NCBI GenBank assembly: GCA_020634565.1
Contig: JACKBN010000020.1
Span: 1 to 64,000 of the forward strand
Direction of reading: 5' to 3'
Source: Ardenticatenaceae bacterium
Lineage (GTDB): Bacteria; Chloroflexota; Anaerolineae; Promineifilales; Promineifilaceae
DNA length: 64,000 bases
Part shown: positions 35,707 to 43,529 of the stretch, piece by piece
Layout of the letters: each line of letters opens with the position of its first letter
How positions within the stretch are numbered: position 1 is the first letter of the stretch
Translations under genes and position numbers: made by a program
The notes under the pieces: generated by a model
Database searches by the model: none
What the model was told of the DNA's origin: nothing
The model's input: the letters and a program-made list of their open reading frames with translations, nothing else

Positions 35707-36777
35707 TCAATGGTTTTGCCCGAAAATGGTGGTTTGGGGGTGAAATTCGCTCCAGCCCAGCCAAAATTGGCGTTGGATGGGGAGGGGTTGGGTGGTGTCG
35801 AGACGGCCGTCTTCCGTTTGGCGGTAGGCGTGCAGGCGGTCATTTGGGGCATCATAAAACACCGTTACCAGCACGCCACCGAGTGTGTCAGGAATTAGCT
35901 TTGCATTTTTTAGGTGGGTTAAAGGGTAAGCGCGCGCTTCGCCGTTGAGCAGTAGCCCCCCCACTTCTTCATGGGAGGGCAGGCGGGTGTCGTTGCGGTT
36001 GAGACCGGGAGTTTTGTAGCTGCCGGTGAATTTCTCTAGCAAAAACTCAAGCTGTTGAAAAGAAAGTAATCCTTGGGGCGGATTGGTTGGTTCGATGGAA
36101 ACGGCCGTTTGTGGATGTCGCCTTACCCAATCGTGCCAGGTGGTTTGCTCGCCGCCGATGAGTTCAAGCTGCGCGCCTTTGAGCGGCCCATGCAGCGCTT
36201 CACCCGTGGCTTGCTGCCAAATGGTGCCCGTTTCACGATCCTGCATGATGAGATTTCGTCGCCAGACGCCGAGCACCTCAAAGGTGAGTCGCTGGCCATT
36301 GACCGTGGCGGCGTACACGAGGCCGCTGCGGCAAGCCGCTCAGTAAGCTGCCAGAACGGGTATTTGCCCAATGACATCGTTGATGAGGTGGCGCGGCACT
36401 AAATTGGCGTAGTCCCAGGCGTGGGGCTGCTCCCCGACAAGTGTGCCAAGGATGACGGCCGTATTTGTCAGATTCACTCTTTTGGCAGGGGCGTGGGGTG
36501 GATCGATTAGGTCCACAAAAATGCGGCGCGGTTCTAAAAATTGGGATTGCAGGGCAAAGATGGTGCCGGGCAGCAGCATCAATCCACGACGCAGTGAAGG
36601 TGCCTTGCGCCAATTCTGCCAAATGAGCAGCCAACCCAGCAGCCCCAACGTGCGCCGCAGCGGATTGACGTTGCCCAGGCGAGCCAGGGTGCCAATGCCT
36701 AGCTGGGGCAGAAATGCGGGAAACATAGGGGCAAGGCCCCCGATGGCGGCTAAAAGCACGCCCAAAAATGATTTCAT
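35707..36777 (-). CDS. DUF3179 protein with in-frame UGA in its CxxC motif (candidate selenoprotein)
   Basis: Reading through one TGA (36342-36340, codon 146) gives 356 residues of a DUF3179-family membrane-anchored protein. Two hydrophobic N-terminal stretches are followed by HLINDVIGQIPVLAAY, then UGA, then AACRSGLVYAATVNGQ, TGTIWQQATGEAL and a second conserved half with LLLNGEARAYPLTHLKNAKL. Family members have Cys at the UGA position (the 'YCxxC' motif), so the codon would give UxxC. Both flanking parts are in the same frame. GC-rich self-complementary RNA follows the UGA (GCCG-CAG-CGGC), compatible with a bacterial SECIS but not decisive. selA is in this window. If it is not recoded, the gene is two fragments, 36340-36777 and 35707-36318. 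Confidence 0.75.
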
Positions 36778-36806
36778 TTTTCTCTTCTATGGTTCTGAAC
36801 TTACGC

Positions 36807-36867
36807 AGATTGGACCAATTTTAGTTGGGAATAGGTCGCAGGCTCGGTAATTAAATTGGTCCAATCT
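36807..36867. repeat. Perfect 15-bp inverted repeat after the TetR gene
   Basis: AGATTGGACCAATTT (36807-36821) and AAATTGGTCCAATCT (36853-36867) are exact complements separated by 31 nt, filling the spacer between tetR and the DUF3179 gene. Either a terminator for tetR or another palindromic repeat family. Confidence 0.7.
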
Positions 36868-36886
36868 TTTATCAATGGCGTCAGTC

Positions 36887-37654
36887 TTATGGTTGTTTTA
36901 GACCGTCTAAAAATAGTTCGGTGATGAAAACGGCCGTTTCTTGCGGCTCTGGGTTGGGCAGCTTGTAGTAGATAGGCATGATTAAACCGAACGACAAAAT
37001 CATCCCCGTCAAGGCGGTGGCCGCTTGCTGCGGATCGATGGGACGGAGCTGCCCGGCATCCATTTGGCTTTGTAAAAAGTTGGCCACCCGGCTGAGACTG
37101 CGCTGCTGAAACGGCCGTAAATTCATCAACTCATCGCGCCATTCGCGGGCATTGCTAAAGCTGTGCTGCACCATATCCTGATGCTCCAGAATGAACCGGA
37201 TCATCGTTTCGACCAACTGCGCCAAATCATGTCGCAAATCACCCGTCAATTCATGTTCTGTTACCGGCAAATGCGGGTGAAATGCCTGCAAGAAGGCGCG
37301 CAGCAGCCCGGTTTTGTCACCAAAATGGCGATACACGGTGGCCACACCGACGTTGGCTTCCTCTGCGATTTGCTCCATCGTGGGGATCATCAGGCCTTGC
37401 TGGGCAAACAGGGTGCGCGCAGCCTGCAAAATGCGGTTCGGCGCATCTTGCTGTTCCAGATCGTCCAGGCCGTGCTCGGTGGCCAGCCGCTTGAGGATCG
37501 CTTTTTTGCCGCCAAGCTGGCGGTAAAGGGTGGCGCGGGAAACACCAGCTTTTGCGGCGAGCTGGTCCATGGTGAAGGAAACGGCCGTTTCCTCCGCCAA
37601 TTCTCGCGCGGCGTTCAGTACCTGCTTTTCATCTAATTCGCTTTGAGATGACAT
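36887..37654 (-). CDS. TetR-family regulator with two tandem HTH domains
   Basis: 255 residues containing two TetR N-terminal domains. The first (about 10-56) has FTMDQLAAKAGVSRATLYRQ; the second (about 72-118) has PTMEQIAEEANVGVATVYRH. The rest is a TetR ligand-binding domain. Ordinary TetR proteins have one HTH and about 190-210 residues, so the first HTH looks like an added or duplicated unit. A nested palindrome overlaps its start codon, suggesting autoregulation. Downstream genes on the same strand are DUF3179 and the RPH-like enzyme; the divergent neighbour is a histidine phosphatase. Confidence 0.88.
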   Translation of the reverse strand: MSSQSELDEKQVLNAARELAEETAVSFTMDQLAAKAGVSRATLYRQLGGKKAILKRLATEHGLDDLEQQDAPNRILQAARTLFAQQGLMIPTMEQIAEEANVGVATVYRHFGDKTGLLRAFLQAFHPHLPVTEHELTGDLRHDLAQLVETMIRFILEHQDMVQHSFSNAREWRDELMNLRPFQQRSLSRVANFLQSQMDAGQLRPIDPQQAATALTGMILSFGLIMPIYYKLPNPEPQETAVFITELFLDGLKQP

Positions 37655-37687
37655 GATAGATATTTTATCTATCGTTTCGTATCATGT
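37651..37687. promoter_or_regulatory. Nested palindromic operator at the tetR start
   Basis: GATAGATA (37655-37662) and TATCTATC (37666-37673) form a perfect 8-bp inverted repeat with a 3-nt centre. ACATGATA (37651-37658) and TATCATGT (37680-37687) form a second one around it. They cover the tetR start and the 90-bp divergent promoter region, as expected for TetR binding; two operators may fit the two HTH domains. Confidence 0.6.
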
Positions 37688-37744
37688 CAATAGCTGCGTA
37701 AAAACGGGGTTGCCCAGGGTGAGTGCCGCTCTTACAATCAGGAG

Positions 37745-38479
37745 ATGCAACTTTATATGATCAGACACGCACAATCGGAAAATAATGAATTGTGGGCGCG
37801 AACGGGCAGCAGCAACGGCCGTTCGCCGGACCCCCTTTTAACGGAAATTGGTGAGCAACAAGCGGCACATTTAGCCCAGCAAATCGCCCAAAATTGGGAG
37901 AATGCCGACCCAGACAACGATCTGCACAATCGCCGTGGTTACCAGTTCACACACCTGTACAGCAGCCTCATGGTGCGGGCCATCACCACCGGCATGGCGA
38001 TTGCCGAACAGGTGGGTATGCCCTTAGTCGCCTGGGAAACGATTCACGAATTTGGCGGTATTTTTGAACGGGATCACGAAACGGAGGAGCGCACAGGTCT
38101 GCCAGGGCCCAATCGGCCGTTTTTTGCCAAACATTATCCAAACGTCGTCTTGCCAGATTATTTGGGCGAGGCGGGCTGGTGGGAACGGCCGTATGAAACG
38201 CGCGAGCAGGGGATGCAGCGTGCCCAACTTTTTTTGGATGAGCTGCAAGAACGGCATCAGCCCGAAGACCGCGTGGCGATTGTGACCCATGGCGGCTTTT
38301 TTGTGGCGGTGCTGCGTACCTTGTTTGGCTATACAACCATGGATAATTCTGAAGCTCAGAATCGCATCTGGCTGCATGCCAACAATACCTCCATCTCCCG
38401 GCTGGATTTTAATGAAGAGCGGGTGGAACTTGTTTATCTAAACCGGGTCGATCATTTACCGATTGACCTCATTACCTGA
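37745..38479 (+). CDS. Histidine phosphatase family protein (phosphoglycerate mutase-like)
   Basis: A 244-residue branch-1 histidine phosphatase. The catalytic motif is YMIRHAQSENN at residue 4 (RHA instead of the common RHG), with a conserved Arg/Glu region (WETIHEFGGIF) and the second catalytic His in AIVTHGGFFVAVL near 178. Substrate unknown. The AGGAG sequence abuts ATG 37745, which is unusually close; a second ATG four codons later is possible, but the family N-terminus favours the first. Divergent from tetR. Confidence 0.88.
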   Translation: MQLYMIRHAQSENNELWARTGSSNGRSPDPLLTEIGEQQAAHLAQQIAQNWENADPDNDLHNRRGYQFTHLYSSLMVRAITTGMAIAEQVGMPLVAWETIHEFGGIFERDHETEERTGLPGPNRPFFAKHYPNVVLPDYLGEAGWWERPYETREQGMQRAQLFLDELQERHQPEDRVAIVTHGGFFVAVLRTLFGYTTMDNSEAQNRIWLHANNTSISRLDFNEERVELVYLNRVDHLPIDLIT

Positions 38480-38489
38480 GCCTGACGGC

Positions 38490-38948
38490 ATGAAAGCGAT
38501 CAACTTCAAGAAAACGATTCAGATTGGGGCGACGGCAACGGCCGTTTATGAGCATCTCGCCAACATCCAGAACCATCCTGGCTTGCAGCCGCTGGTTGTG
38601 GCCACAGAAGAAATCGCGCGCCGTGTGGATGCGGCTGGCCACACGGTTGTGGAATTTTACGCGGTTGAATTGTTCCGCTTTCTGGGGATTTTGTCCTATC
38701 GCAACAAAATTCGGGTGACGATGACGCAGCTGCCAGCAGAAAACCTGCTGATTCAGGCGGTAGATAGCTTCCCCAACATTCGTTTGGTGAGCCGGACCGT
38801 GTTTGTGGAAGTGGCTGGCGGAACGGCCGTTACCGAAACCATCGACATTGAATCCCCCAATTTGGTGGCCAACTTTGTGGCAAAAACGGCCGATTCAGCC
38901 CATGAAACTCTGCTACAAAACTTGAAAAAACGTTTAGAAGCAGGTTAG
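38490..38948 (+). CDS. SRPBCC (START-like) domain protein
   Basis: 152 residues with the pattern of the polyketide cyclase/SRPBCC fold: a first strand (MKAINFKKTIQIGATATAVY), a helix with NIQNHPGLQPLV, long strands and a C-terminal helix (HETLLQNLKKRL). Such proteins bind hydrophobic ligands. The start ATG 38490 is chosen since it follows the stop of the phosphatase; 38463 in the same frame would overlap it. Likely cotranscribed with the phosphatase. Confidence 0.7.
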   Translation: MKAINFKKTIQIGATATAVYEHLANIQNHPGLQPLVVATEEIARRVDAAGHTVVEFYAVELFRFLGILSYRNKIRVTMTQLPAENLLIQAVDSFPNIRLVSRTVFVEVAGGTAVTETIDIESPNLVANFVAKTADSAHETLLQNLKKRLEAG

Positions 38949-39001
38949 CCGCCCATCCAGAAGGTGATCTCAGCTACTAAACGATTGGATAAAAAGAGAC
39001 T

Positions 39002-39772
39002 ATGTTTAATTTAGCCAACTCCCATCGCTCTATTCGCGCCTACACCAACCAGGATGTAGACGACAGTTTATTGAATGAACTGCTCATGACCGGTTTGCGC
39101 AGCTCAAGCTCTGGCAATATGCAAACCTGGTCGGTCATTGTCACCAGAGACGAAGCCGCCAAACAGAAGCTTTACGAAGCCCATTATGAACAGCCAATGG
39201 TTTTGCAGGCCCCCATCGTACTGACCTTTTGCTCGGATGTGTTCCGCATGCGGGAATGGATTCGGGTGAATCAGTCCAAGCAAAGCTTTGATGACTTTTT
39301 GGGTTTTCTCACCGGCGCTGTCGATGCTGTGATTGCCGCGCAAACTATCTACCTGGCGGCCGAATCGAAGGGGCTGGGCATCTGCTACATGGGCACCACT
39401 TGGTGGTCGGCCGATGACATCATCGAGATTTTGGGGCTGCCGCAGGGCGTTTTTCCGGTGACCAGCATTGTGCTGGGGCATCCCGCCGAAGACCCCGCAC
39501 TGCGCGATCGCCTGCCGCTGGAACTGTTAGTGCATCGGGAGCGGTATCACATTTTGTCCGACGCGGAAATCAAAGCGCAGCACGCGGCGCGGGAGAAAAA
39601 TGCGTGGGCGCGCTACAACGCCAATGAGGAACTGCGTGACACACTGGCGGCAGCGGGCATTACCAAAGTGACCGATTTTTACACGTCGGAATACAAATAT
39701 TCCAAAGAGCTGCACCAGCGCGTCAGCGAAATGTTGGTAGCAACGTTACAAAAGCAAGGTTTGTGGCTGTAG
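39002..39772 (+). CDS. Nitroreductase family protein (NfsA-like)
   Basis: A 256-residue flavin oxidoreductase. Starts with HRSIRAYTNQDVDDSLLNEL, followed by SSSSGNMQTW (FMN phosphate binding), LAAESKGLGICYMGTTW in the middle and a long C-terminal helical segment found in NfsA/FRP-type enzymes. It probably reduces flavins, quinones or nitro compounds with NAD(P)H; the natural substrate is not evident. Convergent with the TPP enzyme, whose stop is 10 nt away. Confidence 0.9.
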   Translation: MFNLANSHRSIRAYTNQDVDDSLLNELLMTGLRSSSSGNMQTWSVIVTRDEAAKQKLYEAHYEQPMVLQAPIVLTFCSDVFRMREWIRVNQSKQSFDDFLGFLTGAVDAVIAAQTIYLAAESKGLGICYMGTTWWSADDIIEILGLPQGVFPVTSIVLGHPAEDPALRDRLPLELLVHRERYHILSDAEIKAQHAAREKNAWARYNANEELRDTLAAAGITKVTDFYTSEYKYSKELHQRVSEMLVATLQKQGLWL

Positions 39773-39782
39773 TCTAAGCCAC

Positions 39783-41513
39783 TTACATTGAGATGGAGCC
39801 TTTGCGGAAATCGGTCTTGCCAATCATGACGTTGATCAGGACGGGACGGCCGTTTTCTGCCACCGCTTTCCCCTGAGCCAAAATCTCATTCAATTGCACT
39901 GGATCATCGACACAAAAACCATCGCCGCCGTATCCTTGGGCGACGACATGGTAGTTGGTTTGGGCCAGATCTGTGCCCAGCGGCGTGCCTAAAATTTCCA
40001 CCTGGTCTCTGGCAATTTGCGCCCACGAGGCGTCGTTGCCAATCAGGGCAATAATGGCCACGCCGTGCCGGGCAAACGTGTCGAATTCCGCCAACGAATA
40101 CCCTGCGGAGCCATCCCCATAGAGCAGCCACACTTCCGCATCGGGACGGCACAGCTTGGCGGCCAGGGCAAAGCCACCGCCCGCACCCAGCGTGCCAAAG
40201 GCGCCGGGGTCCAGCCAGCTCAGCGGCCCGCGTGGCCGCACGATGTAGCTGGCCGTGGCCACAAAATCGCCGCCATCGCCAATGAGAACGCTGTCTTCGG
40301 CAACGGCCGTTTCCAACTGCTGGCACAACCAAACCGGATTCACCAGCCCGGTCTCTTCTTCGGCTGTCTGGCTGATTTCAGCATCCCGCGCGGCATCGCG
40401 TTCGATGAGCGTGTTGTGCCACGTTTGCCAGCTGTTGTCTGGCTGCCAGTTGGCCGCCAGCGTACGCAAAAATGCGCCGGGATCGGCGAGAATGCCGATG
40501 TCGGGCCGGCGGTTTTTGTTCAAATCTTCTTCACTTCGGTTGATTGAGATGTAGGTAGCCCGTTTGGGAATGGAACGGCCGTATCCCAGTCGGAAATCGG
40601 CGGGCACACCGGCCAAAATAATCACATCCGCCTCGCGCAGCGCCTTGCTGCGCTTGTGCCGCAAATGCAGCGCGTCCCGCCCCAATAATCCCCGGGCCAT
40701 GCCAGAAAGGTAGGTGGGGATGTTTAGCTTTTGCACCGCTGCTTGCAAAGCGTCCCCCTGTGCGGCGTCAATCAATGCCTGGCTGCCGATGATGAGTAAC
40801 GGCCGTTTGGCTCCGGCCAGTGCTTTGGCCACCTGCTGCACCTCGCCGCTGGCGGGTAGTGAGGGGATGACCAGCGGCGGCTCGCTGGCGCGCTGCTCCC
40901 AGGCGCGGCCAAACGTGCGGCGCAGATGGGTCTCAAAGTAAAGCGACATCGCTTTGCCTGCCAGCCCTTTGCCGCTGGAACCCATCGTCCAGCTGCGCAC
41001 CACATCCTCTGGGTAAAGCAAATCAATCGGAATTTCCAGGAAAACGGGGCCGGGCACGCCCTGCTGGCACGTTTGGAACGCTTCTTCGAGCAAAGGCACG
41101 ATGTCGCGCACTTTTTTGGCGGCGCGTGCCCACTTGACGATAGGCCGCACCAGCGCCAGTTGGTCGATGTCTTGCAGCGCGCCACGTCCTTTGAGCAGCG
41201 TTGCCGCCGAGCCGCCAATCAGCACCAGCGGCGATTGGGCCATTTGCGCATTTTTGAGGGCGGTGATCGTGTTGGTGACGCCTGGCCCGGCGGTGACGGC
41301 GGCCACACCGGGCACACCGGTTAATCGGGCCGTGGCGTCGGCGGCAAAAACGGCCGTTGCCTCATGCCGCACATCAATGACCCGGATGCCTTGTGCTTCG
41401 GCCCCCACCAAAATCGGCGAAATGTGCCCACCGCAGAGCGTATACAAAAATTGCACACCTTGCTTTTGCAGCACCTCGCCAACCAACACGCCACCATTCA
41501 TTTCTACTGCCAT
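39783..41513 (-). CDS. Thiamine-diphosphate enzyme (acetolactate synthase / ILVBL-like lyase)
   Basis: 576 residues with the three ThDP-enzyme domains: Pyr domain with the catalytic Glu in VRHEATAVFAADATARLTG near residue 50, a central Rossmann-like domain (IIGSQALID), and PP domain with YGDGSAGYSLAEFDTF...GNDASW near 471-502 for Mg-ThDP binding. The C-terminus GKTDFRKGSISM recalls the ILVBL/2-hydroxyacyl-CoA lyase branch rather than IlvB. No small regulatory subunit gene is adjacent, which also argues against a biosynthetic acetolactate synthase. Confidence 0.85.
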   Translation of the reverse strand: MAVEMNGGVLVGEVLQKQGVQFLYTLCGGHISPILVGAEAQGIRVIDVRHEATAVFAADATARLTGVPGVAAVTAGPGVTNTITALKNAQMAQSPLVLIGGSAATLLKGRGALQDIDQLALVRPIVKWARAAKKVRDIVPLLEEAFQTCQQGVPGPVFLEIPIDLLYPEDVVRSWTMGSSGKGLAGKAMSLYFETHLRRTFGRAWEQRASEPPLVIPSLPASGEVQQVAKALAGAKRPLLIIGSQALIDAAQGDALQAAVQKLNIPTYLSGMARGLLGRDALHLRHKRSKALREADVIILAGVPADFRLGYGRSIPKRATYISINRSEEDLNKNRRPDIGILADPGAFLRTLAANWQPDNSWQTWHNTLIERDAARDAEISQTAEEETGLVNPVWLCQQLETAVAEDSVLIGDGGDFVATASYIVRPRGPLSWLDPGAFGTLGAGGGFALAAKLCRPDAEVWLLYGDGSAGYSLAEFDTFARHGVAIIALIGNDASWAQIARDQVEILGTPLGTDLAQTNYHVVAQGYGGDGFCVDDPVQLNEILAQGKAVAENGRPVLINVMIGKTDFRKGSISM

Positions 41514-41533
41514 ACCCTACTCCTTTGCGATTT

Positions 41534-41603
41534 GGAACACAGATAGACGCAGATTTCACGGATTTTTAGATTTATCTGTGTTTATCTGTGGAAATCCGTG
41601 TCC
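41534..41603. repeat. Word repeat, family A
   Basis: GGAACACAGATAGACGCAGA on one side, ATCTGTGGAAATCCGTGTCC on the other, forming an imperfect hairpin that fills the spacer between the two-component kinase and the TPP enzyme gene. Confidence 0.75.
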
Positions 41604-41610
41604 TATTTTA

Positions 41611-42708
41611 TCATGCGGAGAGGGGTAGGGTGAGGGTGAAGCTGCTGCCCTGATTGAGTCCGGGGGAAACGGCCGTAACTTCCCCACCATGCGCCTTGGC
41701 AATCGCCCGCACGATGGCCAGCCCCAGGCCCGTGCCGCCGCTTTCCCGGCTGCGCGACGGGTCGGCGCGGTAAAACCGGTCGAAGACGTGGCTGATCTGC
41801 TCGGGCGTCATGCCGCTGCCGCTGTCCTGCACTCGAATTTCGAGCACCTCATTGACCTGCTCCACGGCCAACAAAATGTGGCCGCCTGCGGGCGTGTGGC
41901 GCAGGGCGTTGCCTACCAGATTGTGCAGGCTTTGGCGCAATCGCGCCTCATCTGCCTGAATGGGGGGCAGATGGCCGAGCAGTTCGGCATGCAGCTCCAC
42001 TTCCTGCGTTTGGGCGATGGGTTGGAAGGCAACGGCCGTTTCCTTCACCAAAGTCGCCACGTCCACGGTTGCCATGTTTAGCGACAATTGGGACGCTTCT
42101 GCCTGGGCCAGCTCGCGCAAATCGTCGATGAGGCGCGTGAGCAGGCGGGTTTGCTCGTACAGGCGGGCCACTTCTTCTTTTTCCAGCGGATACACATCGT
42201 CCAAAATGGCCCGCAAATTGCCCTGGATGACGGTGACGGGCGTGCGCAGCTCGTGGGCCACGTCGGCCAGCAGATTGCGCCGCAGCGTTTCGGCTTCTTC
42301 CAGCCGCCCGGCCATCTCGTTAAACGCATCGGCCAGGGCGACGATTTCTTCGCTGCCGCTGACCTGCACGCGCTGGCTCAGGTTGCGGCTGCCAAAACTG
42401 CGGGCGGCGGCGGCCAGTTTGTCTAACGGCCGTACCAGTGACCGCGCCAGAAAAATCCCCATCACCAGCCCCACCGTCCCGCCGCCGATGATAAAAATGG
42501 CAATCTGCCGTGGAATAAACTCGCGGAAAAACAGTTGGAACTGGGCCACCGTTTCGGCGGGCAGCGTTTCCAGCGCGGCAATCAGTTCGGGCGTTGGCTC
42601 CACCAGGTTAAACGTGCGCATCAAAGCGGAAAAGGTGAGCGGGATGAGCATCACCAAAAAAATGACGCTGACAAAGGCCAGAATAAAGCGCGTTTGCAGC
42701 CGGTTCAT
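41611..42708 (-). CDS. Two-component sensor histidine kinase with HAMP domain
   Basis: A 365-residue membrane kinase: transmembrane helix at about 8-30, a short outer loop (about 31-68), a second helix at about 70-90, a HAMP domain (RSLVRPLDKLAAAARSFGSR), a HisKA helix with VAHELRTPVTV, and a HATPase domain with NLVGNALRHT and GGTGLGLAIV boxes. ATG 42708 overlaps the stop of the regulator gene (ATGA). Its small outer domain suggests it senses envelope stress or a drug; the target is probably the MacAB-like operon just upstream. Confidence 0.93.
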   Translation of the reverse strand: MNRLQTRFILAFVSVIFLVMLIPLTFSALMRTFNLVEPTPELIAALETLPAETVAQFQLFFREFIPRQIAIFIIGGGTVGLVMGIFLARSLVRPLDKLAAAARSFGSRNLSQRVQVSGSEEIVALADAFNEMAGRLEEAETLRRNLLADVAHELRTPVTVIQGNLRAILDDVYPLEKEEVARLYEQTRLLTRLIDDLRELAQAEASQLSLNMATVDVATLVKETAVAFQPIAQTQEVELHAELLGHLPPIQADEARLRQSLHNLVGNALRHTPAGGHILLAVEQVNEVLEIRVQDSGSGMTPEQISHVFDRFYRADPSRSRESGGTGLGLAIVRAIAKAHGGEVTAVSPGLNQGSSFTLTLPLSA

Positions 42709-43418
42709 GGTTGCTCCACCAGGCGGTAACCCACGCCATAAACGGTCTGAATCAGGGAGGGATTTTTGGGATCTGGCTCAATTTTGCGCCGTAGATTTTT
42801 GATGTGGCTGTCCAGCGTGCGGTCCATGCCGATGTACTCTTGCCCCAGCCCGTGCTCAATCAGTTCGCTGCGAGTGAAAACGAAGCCGGGGTTTTCTAGC
42901 ATGGTTTGCAGCAAGCTAAATTCGGAAGGGGTGAGATCGACGGCACGGCCGTTTACCGACACCGTGCGCCGACCTGTGTCCAAATGAATCCCGCTGACCT
43001 GGAAGACGGCCGTTTCCAATCCCTCATCACTACTGATTAACCGGCTTTTGGCGCGCAGCTGGGCGCGGACCCGGGCCACCACCTCGGCCGGATTAAACGG
43101 CTTGGTCACGTAATCATCCGCGCCCAACTCCAGCCCCACGATTTTGTCGCTATCCTCGACTCGCGCCGTGAGCATGATGATGGGCATGGGTCGCAGCGTT
43201 TCTTCTTGCCGCACCAGCCGGGTGATGTCGTAGCCATCCATGTCTGGCAGCATCAGGTCCAGCACGAGTAAATCCGGCTTTTCCCGGCGCAGGCTGTGAA
43301 CGGCCGTACGGCCGTCATGCGCCACCAGCACGTCAAACCCCGCCTTTTCCAGATACCCCCGCAGCAGCCGGGCAATCTCTTTATCGTCGTCAACTACCAG
43401 AATTTGTTGCTTTTTCAT
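42705..43418 (-). CDS. OmpR-family response regulator
   Basis: 237 residues: receiver domain (VVDDDKEIARLL, phospho-Asp in LLVLDLMLPDMDGYD, Thr in IMLTARVED, Lys in DYVTKPFNP) and a C-terminal OmpR winged helix (SVNGRAVDLTPSEFSLLQTM, then MDRTLDSHIKNLRRKIEPDP). Coupled by ATGA to its kinase. The operon order is adaptors, ATPase, permease, regulator, kinase. Confidence 0.95.
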   Translation of the reverse strand: MKKQQILVVDDDKEIARLLRGYLEKAGFDVLVAHDGRTAVHSLRREKPDLLVLDLMLPDMDGYDITRLVRQEETLRPMPIIMLTARVEDSDKIVGLELGADDYVTKPFNPAEVVARVRAQLRAKSRLISSDEGLETAVFQVSGIHLDTGRRTVSVNGRAVDLTPSEFSLLQTMLENPGFVFTRSELIEHGLGQEYIGMDRTLDSHIKNLRRKIEPDPKNPSLIQTVYGVGYRLVEQP

Positions 43419-43454
43419 GGTCTTTGTAATTTGGTAATTGAGTAATTGGGTAAT

Positions 43455-43521
43455 TCACCCCTTCACCCGTTCACCTTGTCACCAAGCGTTCGAAGAACGC
43501 AGTCACCCCTTCACCTTGTCA
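43455..43521. repeat. Word repeat, family D
   Basis: Tandem TCACCC and TCACCTTGTCACC words separated by a small GCGTTCGAAGAACGC palindrome, located between the permease and the response regulator. Related to the in-gene copy at 12977-13049. Confidence 0.65.
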
Positions 43522-43529
43522 AAACTATA

